Source: Gammaproteobacteria bacterium
Lineage (GTDB): Bacteria; Pseudomonadota; Gammaproteobacteria; JAJDYQ01
Direction: 5' to 3'
Assembly (NCBI GenBank): GCA_022825085.1
Contig: JAJDYQ010000049.1
Coordinates: 1-33,434, forward strand
Length of the DNA stretch: 33,434 bases
Part shown: positions 14,649-23,370 of the stretch, in pieces
Numbering within the stretch: the stretch's first letter is position 1
Layout of the letters: each line of letters opens with the position of its first letter
The notes under the pieces: generated by a model
The model's database searches: none
What the model was told of the DNA's origin: nothing
Seen by the model: the letters and a program-made list of their open reading frames with translations, nothing else
Made by a program: the position numbers and the translations under genes

Positions 14649-17234
14649 TCAATGTTTCCCCAGTTCTTCCCTCATCGAGTAAAGCAGATTCAATGCCTCG
14701 CGGGGTGAAAGCTCATCAATGTTGATGGATTCGAGCATGGTATTGAGTGGATTGGGGGGGGTGGCGCTTTCTTCATTGGCGGCAAACAGGTTGAGTTGTG
14801 GCTTTGTGCTGCCGGTTGTCTGCGACTGGCTTTCCAGTTCGTCAAGGCGTTGCTGCGCCAGTTTGATGACATGCCGGGGCACTCCGGCAAGCCCTGCCAC
14901 CTGCAATCCATAGCTCTGGCTGGCCGGTCCGTCATTAACGGTGTACATGAATACAATACGGTCTCCATGCTCGACAGCGTGTAAGTGGACATTGCTGATA
15001 TGGGTGTATTGTTCCGGCAGGGTGGTCAGTTCAAAGTAGTGCGTGGCAAACAGCGTAAAGGCCCGGAGGCGGGTGGCCAGATCAATCGCACAGGCCCAGG
15101 CCAGCGAAAGGCCATCATATGTGCTGGTGCCGCGCCCGATTTCATCCATAAGTACCAGAGAGTTTTCGGTAGCATTGCTCAGTATGCTGGCCGTTTCCGT
15201 CATTTCCACCATGAAGGTGGAACGTCCACTGGCCAGATCATCGGATGCACCAATGCGGGTGAAGATGCGGTCAATCTGACCGATATGGCATGAGGCGGCC
15301 GGCACAAAACTACCGGTATGGGCCATCAGGACAATCAGCGCGGTTTGTCGCATGTATGTGGATTTGCCCCCCATGTTCGGGCCGGTAATCAGCAACATGC
15401 GCTGTTCGTTATCCAGTCGCGTATCGTTGGCAATAAAGTCTCCCGTGAGTGCCTGCCGGATAACTGGATGCCAGCCCTGCGAAATTTCAATGCCCGGCTG
15501 GTCCATAAAAACAGGCTGGCTCAAGTTCAATGTTATGGCACGCTCTGCCAGATTACCAAGAACATCCAGGGTGGCGAGCGCGGCAGCCAGTTGCTGGAGG
15601 GTCGGCAGGTGAGGCTGCAACCAGTTCAGCAGCTCTTCATAGAGATATTTTTCCCGGCTCAATGCACGTTCCCGACTTGAAAGCACCCTGTCTTCAAAAT
15701 CCTTGAGTTCCGGGGTGACAAAGCGTTCAACAGCTTTCAGGGTTTGACGCCGGATATAGTGTGCCGGCGCCCGTTCGCTTTGCAGCCGACTCAGTTCAAT
15801 ATAGTAACCGTGAACCTTGTTGTAACCGAATTTCAATCCGGGGATATTGCTGTTTTTGCGTTCACGAATTTCCATATCAATTAACATCTGGTCGGCGTTA
15901 TCGCGTATGGCACGTAGCTCATCAAGCTCCGAGTCATGGCCATTTGCCATCACTCCTCCATCGCGTATCAACATGGGGGGCTGCTCTATAATCGCCTTTG
16001 CCAAATGTTGCTCGATATCAGGGTACGGTTGTATGCGGACCAGGATCGGCTCCAGCTCCGGCAACCCTGCCTGTCCAATCAATTCCTGTACATGGGGCAG
16101 AGCTGACAGGCTGTCACGCAAAATCGCCAGATCTCTTGGCCGGGCAGATTTCAATGCGATTCGACCGGTAATCCTTTCGATATCCCCCAGTCCACGTAAC
16201 AAATCCTGCAGTGATTGATTGATATCGGTATCGATCAATCGGGAAATACATTGATGCCGCCGCTTCAGGTCCGGGATATTTCGAATGGGTTGGGATATCC
16301 ACTGATGTATCAGCCGGCCACCCATTGCCGTTACGGTATTATCAATCACCTGCAACAGGGTATTGTCTCTGCCGCCTTGCAGATTATGGCTGATCTCCAG
16401 GTTTTTTCGCGTTACGGCATCCAACACCAGAAAGTCATGGCCATTTTCAACACGAATTCCCTGCAGATGATTCAATGCACTTTTCTGGGTTTCCTGGACA
16501 TATTGCAGCAGGCAGCCTGCCGCCGAGGTTGCCAAAGTCAGCTCTTGCAGGCCAAACCCGGCCAGATCATGGACATGAAACTGGTCACACAACAGCCGGT
16601 GGCAACTTTCATGATCATAATACCATAAGGGTCTCTGACGCTGTGCGCACCGCACCGGCAGCGTTGCCGGTATATCACTGTCTTCCGGCAACAGAAATTC
16701 AGCCGGTTGCAGGCGCTCAATCTCGGCTGCCAGCATATTGGCAGAATCCATTTCCTGCACAATGAAATGACCGGTACTGAGATCAAGGCTTGCCAGACCA
16801 TATCCATTCCCCGGATATACGCAGGCAAGCAGATTTTGCTGGTGTTCTGCAAGAAAGGCTTCATCGGTAACCGTGCCTGGCGTGACAACCCGCACAACCT
16901 TGCGCTCAACAGGGCCTTTCGCAGTCGCCGGATCACCGACCTGTTGACAGATGGCTACCGATTCACCCTGACGAATAAGCCTTGCGATATAACCTTCGGC
17001 AGCATGATAGGGAACGCCTGCCATCGGTATTGCCTGCCCTCCAGATTTGCCTCGCTGAGTAAGATTAATATCCAGCAATCTGGCCACCTTTCGGGCATCG
17101 TCGTAGAACAGCTCGTAAAAATCACCCATACGATAGAAAAGCAGAGTATCCGGGTATTCCTTCTTGATTGACAGATACTGGGCCATGATCGGCGTATGCC
17201 GGGATGATTTATCTATGGACTCTGGCACGCACAT
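14649..17234 (-). CDS. mutS: DNA mismatch repair protein MutS
   Basis: MutS recognises mismatches and recruits MutL. I place the start at 17234 (MCVPESIDK...), giving 861 residues (E. coli 853). GGAGG lies 7 bases upstream, while the ATG six codons earlier precedes that site. The mismatch-binding domain shows [15 protein letters not shown], with the phenylalanine and glutamate wedge residues. Later come the Walker [35 protein letters not shown], the Walker [17 protein letters not shown] and the ATHYFELT switch. The C-terminal helices (about 827-861) carry the tetramerisation and clamp region. An 8-bp G run (14754-14761; C8 on the coding strand, about residue 825) sits before that tail and is a possible slippage site. 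Confidence 0.97.
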   Translation of the reverse strand: MCVPESIDKSSRHTPIMAQYLSIKKEYPDTLLFYRMGDFYELFYDDARKVARLLDINLTQRGKSGGQAIPMAGVPYHAAEGYIARLIRQGESVAICQQVGDPATAKGPVERKVVRVVTPGTVTDEAFLAEHQQNLLACVYPGNGYGLASLDLSTGHFIVQEMDSANMLAAEIERLQPAEFLLPEDSDIPATLPVRCAQRQRPLWYYDHESCHRLLCDQFHVHDLAGFGLQELTLATSAAGCLLQYVQETQKSALNHLQGIRVENGHDFLVLDAVTRKNLEISHNLQGGRDNTLLQVIDNTVTAMGGRLIHQWISQPIRNIPDLKRRHQCISRLIDTDINQSLQDLLRGLGDIERITGRIALKSARPRDLAILRDSLSALPHVQELIGQAGLPELEPILVRIQPYPDIEQHLAKAIIEQPPMLIRDGGVMANGHDSELDELRAIRDNADQMLIDMEIRERKNSNIPGLKFGYNKVHGYYIELSRLQSERAPAHYIRRQTLKAVERFVTPELKDFEDRVLSSRERALSREKYLYEELLNWLQPHLPTLQQLAAALATLDVLGNLAERAITLNLSQPVFMDQPGIEISQGWHPVIRQALTGDFIANDTRLDNEQRMLLITGPNMGGKSTYMRQTALIVLMAHTGSFVPAASCHIGQIDRIFTRIGASDDLASGRSTFMVEMTETASILSNATENSLVLMDEIGRGTSTYDGLSLAWACAIDLATRLRAFTLFATHYFELTTLPEQYTHISNVHLHAVEHGDRIVFMYTVNDGPASQSYGLQVAGLAGVPRHVIKLAQQRLDELESQSQTTGSTKPQLNLFAANEESATPPNPLNTMLESINIDELSPREALNLLYSMREELGKH
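14754..14761. repeat. Homopolymer G8/C8 within mutS
   Basis: Eight G residues on the + strand encode the Thr-Pro-Pro-Asn stretch of MutS about 36 codons before its stop. In one slipped frame the protein would end at about 14690 after a 25-residue unrelated tail. Confidence 0.9.
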
Positions 17235-17566
17235 CAGGGAACCTCCATTCATTCAGTCCGGGCTGCAATTTCGGCATTTAGATTCCTGTTTCAAAAGTGC
17301 CTGCCCAGAAATCGGATTTGCATGAATATATTGATACGTTAAAAGCAGGAGACACCAATACTATCATTTTTTACAAAGCCATGCCAAATGTTACGGTACT
17401 CCCTAAACCGGCTCCCATCTCTGTCCAGAGACAGAAGTGGTAGCGGATGGAAATCGGGTTCCGTAAGAGCAAAGTCTCAAGTATCAGTAATGCATCATGG
17501 GTCCGCTGACCACTTTTTCAGTTTTTTAACAGAACAGGCAGAATATGATGTCGCATAGAAAGTTTC
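17235..17566. other. Intergenic region between the sulfotransferase-like gene and mutS
   Basis: About 330 bases with no convincing ORF. It contains the mutS ribosome site at its left edge and a short hairpin near 17428-17441 (CTGTC/GACAG around CAGA). I see no clear mutS promoter and no intrinsic terminator for the sulfotransferase-like gene. Confidence 0.5.
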
Positions 17567-18367
17567 TCAGCTAGCCACCTGCTGGTAAAGATGATAAAGC
17601 TGCAAGGCTCTCTTATACAAAGCGCCGTTTTGGTCAATTTCAATCTTTTCCTTGAGTTGTTCCTTGACTGGATCCGGTACATGCTTACAGGTAACTGGTT
17701 TCTCGTCATCCAGATAAGTGTATATGGCCTGTTCAGTGTCTTCAATATATTTGAACGATGTATTGAATTTGCGATTGCACCGATTTATGACTACCTGTGG
17801 ATTCTTGATGACCGTCTCAAAGTCGGCTATCAAAAAGTTGTCGCGTAGCGAATACAGGTCATTGTAGAAGTCCGCATATTGCTGTAGAGCATGATTTATT
17901 AGCATACCATTTATAGGTTTTTCTTTCATTTGAAATATGAGGTATGAGCGTATAGCATCCAATGGATGTCTGATCAAAAGAATCACCGGTATGCCATGGC
18001 GACACGCTATCGCAGTTATTATCGACGAATGACTATGATGAGCGATCTTATCATCAATGTCTGGATTGCCGCGATAAAATACTTCGCACATAAATGTATT
18101 AGCGGAGCGCGGATAACCGTCGATAAGGATATAAGCGTGAGTTATTTTTTTGTACCAGCCCGGTCTTTTCAAACCAAAAATGGAAGCCTGCAATAACCGC
18201 GGGCCGTAAATCAATATAATGTGGTAAAAACGGCTCAGGAATCTTATAGGCCACTCCCTAGAATTAAATAGCATGAAAACATATTTTGGCATAGCTACTG
18301 AAACTCCAAAACCCATTGCTTTATGTACAACCCATAGAAATGCTGGTCCAAAGGATACTTGCTGCAA
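17567..18367 (-). CDS. Sulfotransferase-like P-loop protein
   Basis: Up to 266 residues. The PAPS 5'-phosphosulfate-binding motif appears as IDGYPRSANTFMCEVF (about 82-97). The 3'-phosphate-binding element appears as ILLIRHPLDAIRSYL (about 129-143), with the RxP...S arrangement of sulfotransferases. A basic hydrophobic N-terminus (about 1-60) may associate with the membrane. It would transfer sulfate from PAPS to a carbohydrate or other acceptor; the substrate cannot be told. The longest frame opens with TTG and lacks a ribosome site; internal ATGs at 18316 and 18292 are alternatives, so the start is uncertain. It is AT-richer than its neighbours and has no partner genes, which suggests horizontal acquisition. 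Confidence 0.72.
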   Translation of the reverse strand: MQQVSFGPAFLWVVHKAMGFGVSVAMPKYVFMLFNSREWPIRFLSRFYHIILIYGPRLLQASIFGLKRPGWYKKITHAYILIDGYPRSANTFMCEVFYRGNPDIDDKIAHHSHSSIITAIACRHGIPVILLIRHPLDAIRSYLIFQMKEKPINGMLINHALQQYADFYNDLYSLRDNFLIADFETVIKNPQVVINRCNRKFNTSFKYIEDTEQAIYTYLDDEKPVTCKHVPDPVKEQLKEKIEIDQNGALYKRALQLYHLYQQVAS

Positions 18368-18387
18368 TGCAAAAGGGTTAAAAGTAT

Positions 18388-18396
18388 ATTATAGCA
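18388..18396 (-). promoter_or_regulatory. Extended -10 upstream of the sulfotransferase-like gene
   Basis: On the minus strand TGC precedes a perfect TATAAT (plus positions 18388-18393). Predicted start is near 18381. A recognisable -35 is absent, as is common with extended -10 promoters. Confidence 0.5.
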
Positions 18397-18629
18397 CAAA
18401 GTGCTGATAAGAATCAGCCGTTATTCTACTCGATTTCTAGAGTGCTCTGGAAAGGGTAAACTGAATCAGCGGCCTCTTAGAAAACTGCTCATAAAGCCTC
18501 ATCTGTTAGGCGATCTGATAAGTATCCATTTTCGCTCATGCCTGGATCACCAATGATGGGCAAGGGGCCACAATGCACCAGACACTCAATGCCTCTGACA
18601 CCCAAACAAGCGATTATCAATAGCAATTC

Positions 18630-18638
18630 TGGTATAGT
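18630..18638 (+). promoter_or_regulatory. Extended -10 for the ATPase-metA operon
   Basis: TGG followed by TATAGT (18633-18638). Start predicted near 18645, about 34 bases before the GTG start codon. No strong -35 is seen. Confidence 0.45.
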
Positions 18639-18678
18639 CTGCTCCCAGTTATAGACAGCGATATACCGGAGAGTCCTG

Positions 18679-19524
18679 GTGTTATTTTCAGTTGATGAGT
18701 TCCGTGCCTGGAAAAATAAACGAATTACCCTGTTAGGCATGTCAGGCGTGGGCAAGACTTATCTATCAGGCATATTGAGAGGATGTGGCTGGTTTCATTA
18801 TTCGAGCGATTACCGAATCGGCACCCGCTATCTTGATGAACCGATCCTGGACCTGGTAAAGCGGCAGGCCATGGATATTCCCTTTTTGCGTGATCTGTTA
18901 CGGCGGGACTGGATTTATATCCGCAACAATATCCGCATCAACGATCTTGGCCCAGTGCTTAGCTATGTCGGCAAACCTGGCGATCCAGAGCGTGGCGGTG
19001 TACCGCTTGAGGACTTTCATCAGCGCCAGGCCAGATACCATGATGCAGAAGTGGCCGCCATGTATGATGTTCCGAAATTTATCCGCAAAGCCGGGGAAAT
19101 ATATGGCTATCAGAATTTCATCAACGATGTCGGCGGCTCACTGTGCGAGCTAACCGACCCCGGGCCGATTGACCTGCTGGTAAAGCATACCCTGATACTC
19201 TATATCCGGATCACGGACCGCGAGGAAGAGGAAGAGTTAATACGACGCGCACAGAGCGCACCCAAACCACTTTACTACCGTCAGGAATTTCTTGATGAGC
19301 AATTAGCGATCTATTTGAATGAAAATAATCTGCAATACGCAGCCCAAATGGATCCAGATGAATTTACCCGCTGGATTTTCCCCCGGCTGTTTCATTCCCG
19401 GATACCTCGCTATGAGGCCATCGCCGATCCGCATGGCTATACGGTCACTTCACAGGAGGTGGCTGGAATAAAAGATGAAGACGGATTCCTTGAATTACTT
19501 GAAGCTGCAATAGCGAGAAAGTAG
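18679..19524 (+). CDS. P-loop ATPase of unknown function coupled to metA
   Basis: A 281-residue protein with Walker A GMSGVGKT at about residues 20-27, immediately after a short N-terminal strand (KRITLLG), as in small nucleoside-kinase-like P-loop proteins. The remainder has charged helical segments, including LILYIRITDREEEEELIRRA, which could be a Walker B or lid region. There is no signal peptide or membrane span. A GTG start is used, with GGAG (18668-18671) 7 bases upstream. The stop is 3 bases before metA, so the genes are co-transcribed and probably functionally linked, perhaps in methionine synthesis. I do not recognise a specific family and cannot name the reaction. Confidence 0.82.
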   Translation: MLFSVDEFRAWKNKRITLLGMSGVGKTYLSGILRGCGWFHYSSDYRIGTRYLDEPILDLVKRQAMDIPFLRDLLRRDWIYIRNNIRINDLGPVLSYVGKPGDPERGGVPLEDFHQRQARYHDAEVAAMYDVPKFIRKAGEIYGYQNFINDVGGSLCELTDPGPIDLLVKHTLILYIRITDREEEEELIRRAQSAPKPLYYRQEFLDEQLAIYLNENNLQYAAQMDPDEFTRWIFPRLFHSRIPRYEAIADPHGYTVTSQEVAGIKDEDGFLELLEAAIARK

Positions 19525-19527
19525 TAC

Positions 19528-20601
19528 ATGCCTCTGGTTAATCATAATCAACTTCCGTCATTTGAGCGGCTGCGTCAAAATGGACAAACCGTACTCAGTG
19601 AAACAGCCGCACGCCAGCAGGATATCAGAGAGCAGCATATTGGCCTGTTAAATATGATGCCTGACGCAGCGCTTGCTGCAACCGAAAGGCAGTTTTTCCG
19701 ACTGATCGGCCAAAGCAACTCCATTGCACAATTTTACATCCACCCGTTCACTCTGCCGGAGTTAAAGCGTGGTACAAAAGCACAGGCGCATATTGATCGA
19801 TACTATGAATCTTTTGAGCAGATTCAGGAACAGGGGCTGGATGCCCTCATTATCACCGGTGCGAATATCGTCGGCCCGGACCTGACCTGCCAGCCTTTTC
19901 GGGAACCTCTGATCCGGGTTGTCGATTGGGCCTATGATAATGTAACCTCAACATTGTGCTCCTGTCTGGCAACACATGCGGTACTCGAATTCCGATACGG
20001 ACAAAAGCGTATGCCACAACCAAAAAAAATCTGGGGTATTTATCCGCATAGAGTCGTCATGCCTCAGCATCCCCTTGTCATCGACATCAACAGCCGTTTC
20101 GATGTCCCCCATTCCCGCTGGAATACGATTAGTGCACAACAGTTCAGAGACGCTGGCCTTCACATACTGGTGGAAAGCGAGATTGGTGTACATTTGGCCA
20201 CCAGCCCCGATGGGCTGCGCTTTGTCTTTTTTCAGGGTCATCAGGAATATGATACTGTCTCCCTTCTTAAAGAGTACAAGCGTGACTTGCAGCTTTATGC
20301 CGAGGGACAAATCGATAGCTACCCACCATTCCCGATCAACTATCTGTATCCACGCGAACAGGCCATACTCAGCGAGTATGGCCAGCTTTTACTTGACAGG
20401 ACACGCAATGGAGGGAAAATTCCAGAGTTCCCGGAATCTATCATTGTTCCTCATATTGATAATACGTGGCACGATACGGCGGAGTCCGTAATGGGAAACT
20501 GGGTCGGCCTGATATATCAGCTTACTCATACGAACAGGCGGAAGCCATTTATGGATGGCGTTAATCCTGATGACCCGCTTGGCATAAATCAGGCAGGCTG
20601 A
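19528..20601 (+). CDS. metA: Homoserine O-acyltransferase (MetA family)
   Basis: Activates homoserine by O-acylation from succinyl-CoA or acetyl-CoA, the first committed step of methionine synthesis. The family core begins around IGLLNMMPDAALAATERQF (38-56). The catalytic triad is C146 in STLCSCLATH, with H238 and E240 in FFQGHQEYD. The loop after LIITGA differs from the E. coli LGLVGFND form, so the acyl donor cannot be read off directly. Pairing with metY suggests acetylation, but this is inferred. The 357-residue length exceeds E. coli MetA (309) mainly through N- and C-terminal additions. It follows the ATPase gene by 3 bases. Confidence 0.93.
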   Translation: MPLVNHNQLPSFERLRQNGQTVLSETAARQQDIREQHIGLLNMMPDAALAATERQFFRLIGQSNSIAQFYIHPFTLPELKRGTKAQAHIDRYYESFEQIQEQGLDALIITGANIVGPDLTCQPFREPLIRVVDWAYDNVTSTLCSCLATHAVLEFRYGQKRMPQPKKIWGIYPHRVVMPQHPLVIDINSRFDVPHSRWNTISAQQFRDAGLHILVESEIGVHLATSPDGLRFVFFQGHQEYDTVSLLKEYKRDLQLYAEGQIDSYPPFPINYLYPREQAILSEYGQLLLDRTRNGGKIPEFPESIIVPHIDNTWHDTAESVMGNWVGLIYQLTHTNRRKPFMDGVNPDDPLGINQAG

Positions 20602-20616
20602 GTCAACAGGGTTGAC
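20602..20616 (+). repeat. Inverted repeat immediately after the metA stop
   Basis: GTCAAC (20602-20607) and GTTGAC (20611-20616) flank AGG, directly after the TGA. No T run follows at once, though a T-rich stretch (about 20640-20652) comes 24 bases later. It may be a 3'-end hairpin. Confidence 0.35.
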
Positions 20617-20720
20617 CGTTTGCAGGGTGTAACGGCATGTTTGTTCTTTTTTATATTATTGAAAGCCCAGGATCTCAATCATTGGCGAGGTTCTGAGTGT
20701 GGAGGAATCACGGTAAATCC

Positions 20721-21326
20721 ATGAGCAAGCTGCCTTTGATTTTGTCCTCAACGTCTCCATTCCGTCGGGATCTGCTGGCCCGCCTGAACCTGACATTTCA
20801 AACCTGCAAACCGGAAGTTGATGAGTCTGTTCAAGATGGTGAATCGGCGGAGGCTTTGGTTGAGCGTTTATCCATTGCCAAAGCCAGGGCGGCCCGCAAA
20901 CATTTTTCTTCCGGTCTGGCTATTGGTTCCGATCAGGTTTGCGTTATCGATGACGAGATTCTCGGCAAACCAGGCAATTATGATCATGCCCTGAGACAGC
21001 TTCAACGGGCCTCGGGCAGGAAAGTACGATTTCTGACCGGGTTATGCCTGTACCATATCGAAAAGGACCGGTATCAGTCTTTGGTTGATCCCTTTGATGT
21101 TATTTTCAGGGAACTTACCGATCACCAGATAGATTACTATCTGAAAACAGAGCAACCCTATCAATGTGCCGGCAGCTTCAGAGCCGAGGGGCTGGGTATC
21201 GCCCTGTTTGAAAGACTAAGAGGCAATGATCCCGGTTCGCTCATTGGTTTACCGCTTATTCAACTGGTTCGCCTGCTTGATAACTGGGGAATAGATGTTC
21301 TGACTGCAACGCCGGACAATACCTGA
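20721..21326 (+). CDS. Maf/YceF-type nucleotide pyrophosphatase
   Basis: A house-cleaning pyrophosphatase acting on non-canonical or methylated nucleotides; the YceF subgroup prefers m7GTP. Signatures are LILSSTSPFRRDLL (N-terminal phosphate-binding loop), the EVDES segment, AIGSDQVCV with the catalytic aspartate, ASGRKVRFLTGL, AGSFRAEGLGIALFERLRGNDP and SLIGLPLIQL, all close to E. coli YceF. The start at 20721 (MSKLPLIL, 201 residues) matches the family. An in-frame GTG at 20697 has a better-placed GAGG (20690-20693) and could add eight residues. The stop overlaps the next gene (TGATG). Confidence 0.92.
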   Translation: MSKLPLILSSTSPFRRDLLARLNLTFQTCKPEVDESVQDGESAEALVERLSIAKARAARKHFSSGLAIGSDQVCVIDDEILGKPGNYDHALRQLQRASGRKVRFLTGLCLYHIEKDRYQSLVDPFDVIFRELTDHQIDYYLKTEQPYQCAGSFRAEGLGIALFERLRGNDPGSLIGLPLIQLVRLLDNWGIDVLTATPDNT

Positions 21327-21676
21327 TGTCTGGTGTATATTCATTGACCAAAGAAGAAATCCGGCACAGGCTGAACCCGTTAAACGCCGGCAACCGGAAT
21401 CTCTGGCAGGTATCCGCAGGAAAGCTGCATACGAATTTTGTATTCCGCGACTTCATAACCGCCATGGCATTTATGCAGGCCGTCGCAGATATAGCCGAAG
21501 AGATGGGGCACCATCCAGAGTGGTGTAATGTCTATAATCGTGTGTCTGTTAATCTCATAACTCACAGTACAGGCGGCATATCGCGGCTGGAACTTGATCT
21601 GGCACACCATATAGACAGGGAACACAACAAACTAAGTATGCACCCTCATAGTAAAAGGGCTGCCCAGCACGATTGA
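21326..21676 (+). CDS. phhB: Pterin-4a-carbinolamine dehydratase
   Basis: Dehydrates 4a-hydroxytetrahydrobiopterin or related pterins, regenerating cofactor for aromatic amino-acid hydroxylases; bacterial homologues also occur without a hydroxylase. The diagnostic active-site block EEMGHHPEWCNVYNRVSVNLITHS (about 71-94, split here only as a description) contains the paired histidines followed by Pro-Glu-Trp. The C-terminal LDLAHHID segment supplies the third histidine region. The 116-residue length is usual. The ATG overlaps the maf stop. The gene ends exactly where convergent sppA ends, leaving no intergenic base. Confidence 0.9.
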   Translation: MSGVYSLTKEEIRHRLNPLNAGNRNLWQVSAGKLHTNFVFRDFITAMAFMQAVADIAEEMGHHPEWCNVYNRVSVNLITHSTGGISRLELDLAHHIDREHNKLSMHPHSKRAAQHD

Positions 21677-22606
21677 TTACCAGATTTTACTGAGTTGATT
21701 GACGATAGCGACACCGAGATTATCTGAAATTCTACCGATAATATCTTTTTTCAGGGTGTAATTTACTATATCTTCAGCCTTGATAATTTCCCGTGCGACA
21801 TATCCGGCGCTGCCGAACTCGTCTATCAAACCAAGCTCTCTGGCTTTTTCACCGGTCCAGACCAAGCCACTGAATAACGCCTCGTCACGAGGCAATCTGT
21901 CACCCCGCCCCTCCCGCACCGTCTTTATAAAGTCCTGGTGAATCTCCCCCAGCATGATCTGAAGATGGGCTTTTTCGACTTCATCCACCGGTGAGAACGG
22001 GTCCATCAGGGCTTTATGCTCTCCTGCCGTGAGTAAACGACGTTCCACACCGAGCTTTTCCATGGTTCCCTCAAAGCCAAAACCATTCATAATAACGCCG
22101 ATAGAACCAATAATACTTGATTCATTTGCATAAATCCTGTCAGCCCCGACAGCAACATAATAGCCTCCCGATGCACAAAGATCAGAGATGACAGAATAAA
22201 GCGGTATATTCGGATATTTTTCACGCAGACGTTTCATTTCCATGTAAATATAGCTGGATTGAACAGGGCTCCCTCCAGGGCTGTTAATTCTCAGAATCAC
22301 ACCTGCCGTATTCTTGTCTGCAAAGGCATCCCGAAGCGCCGTCACCACCTTGTCAGCACTGGCCTCCGACTCCGGACTGATAACGCCATACAAATCAACA
22401 AGCGCCGTATGCTTTTGACTGGTTTCCATATCAAAATCCAGCTTGCCGCTCATCAGCAATGGAATTGAAAACAGATAAATAAAAAACAGGGAGATAAAAA
22501 AGATTCTCCACCGTCGAGTCCGACGTTGCTCATTAATCGCCGCAAAGGCGAGCTTTTCTACAACATCCTGTTCAAAGTTTGTCGTTTTACCAGCTTTATC
22601 ATCCAT
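21677..22606 (-). CDS. sppA: Signal peptide peptidase SppA (S49 family, short form)
   Basis: A membrane-anchored serine protease that digests remnant signal peptides. An N-terminal cytosolic stretch of about 33 residues precedes one transmembrane helix (about 34-52), followed by the periplasmic protease domain. The Ser/Lys dyad is S146 in SDLCASGGYY and K198 in TAGEHKALMDPF. INSPGGSPVQSS, SIIGSIGVIM and GLIDEFGS are further S49 motifs. At 309 residues it is the half-length form, expected to assemble as an oligomer. It is the last gene of a leftward run sspA-rluC-gph-sppA and lies 38 bases after gph. Confidence 0.94.
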   Translation of the reverse strand: MDDKAGKTTNFEQDVVEKLAFAAINEQRRTRRWRIFFISLFFIYLFSIPLLMSGKLDFDMETSQKHTALVDLYGVISPESEASADKVVTALRDAFADKNTAGVILRINSPGGSPVQSSYIYMEMKRLREKYPNIPLYSVISDLCASGGYYVAVGADRIYANESSIIGSIGVIMNGFGFEGTMEKLGVERRLLTAGEHKALMDPFSPVDEVEKAHLQIMLGEIHQDFIKTVREGRGDRLPRDEALFSGLVWTGEKARELGLIDEFGSAGYVAREIIKAEDIVNYTLKKDIIGRISDNLGVAIVNQLSKIW

Positions 22607-22644
22607 AATATTTACCTCGGATAAAATTCAATGAATGCTCCAGC

Positions 22645-23361
22645 TTAACCAGAGCCTTTCGGGATCACAGTATCTGACCGCTCTCGATCCGCACCTGACA
22701 TATTGTGTTCAAACCATTTCACAAGCTCACCGGGGGTTCTCATCATACCGATGGGGTTATATGCGCTCAACTGCTCTGTATCATGAACACCATAACCGGC
22801 TGCCAGTCGGTCAACTCCGACAGATCGGGCCATTTGCAGGTCATAAGTACTATCGCCGACCATCAGCGTATCCTGTGGTTTTTTTGCCAGCATTTCAAGA
22901 ATTTCCAGCAGCATGTCAGGGGCAGGCTTTGATCGGGTTTCGTCCGCACAGCGGGAAGCAGCGAACAGATGCCCGGTACCGGTTTCAGAAAACTGCCTGT
23001 CCAGCCCCCTCCGACTCTTGCCGGTTGCGACCGCCATACATACACCTCTATCAGACAGTGTATAAAGCAATGCCTCAATACCCTCAAAAAACCGGCTCAA
23101 TCCCGGTGGTGCATCCAGCCAGCGCATTCGGTAAGCCTCAACCACCTGTTCAATAACAGCGCCGGACTGTTCAGGGAGAAGCTGGCGAACCGCTTCATAC
23201 AGACCCAGACCAATCACCTGCTGAAGTTCGAGATCACTCATATCAGGCAACCTGCAATCATGTAATGCCTGACGCATACAGCCAACAATCTGGGCACGTG
23301 AATCCATCAATGTGCCATCCCAGTCAAACACAATCAAATCAAACTGCTTTACAGTACTCAC
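22645..23361 (-). CDS. gph: HAD-IA hydrolase, phosphoglycolate phosphatase-like
   Basis: A 238-residue haloacid-dehalogenase superfamily phosphatase. Motif I is FDWDGTLMDS, with nucleophile D13 and acid D15. Motif II is VATGKSRRGL. Motif III is the lysine in RSKPAPDML, and motif IV is VGDSTYDLQMA. The cap is of the helical C1 type. Homologues next to rluC are usually annotated Gph-like; the true substrate could be 2-phosphoglycolate or another small phosphate ester. It starts 9 bases after rluC ends. Confidence 0.88.
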   Translation of the reverse strand: MSTVKQFDLIVFDWDGTLMDSRAQIVGCMRQALHDCRLPDMSDLELQQVIGLGLYEAVRQLLPEQSGAVIEQVVEAYRMRWLDAPPGLSRFFEGIEALLYTLSDRGVCMAVATGKSRRGLDRQFSETGTGHLFAASRCADETRSKPAPDMLLEILEMLAKKPQDTLMVGDSTYDLQMARSVGVDRLAAGYGVHDTEQLSAYNPIGMMRTPGELVKWFEHNMSGADRERSDTVIPKGSG

Positions 23362-23370
23362 GGGACCCCG

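Larger units (their letters stand above)
18368..18678. other. Divergent intergenic region with two adjacent hairpins
   Basis: About 310 bases between the sulfotransferase-like gene and the ATPase gene. AGCAC (18393-18397) pairs with GTGCT (18401-18405), and GCTGAT (18403-18408) pairs with ATCAGC (18413-18418); the two overlap slightly and could compete. They lie at the leftward promoter. The right end carries the ATPase promoter. Nothing else is recognised. Confidence 0.5.

Noticed and set aside
17518-17745. 75-codon minus-strand frame at the end of the sulfotransferase-like gene
   Set aside because: Shifted-frame shadow of that gene with no motif of its own.
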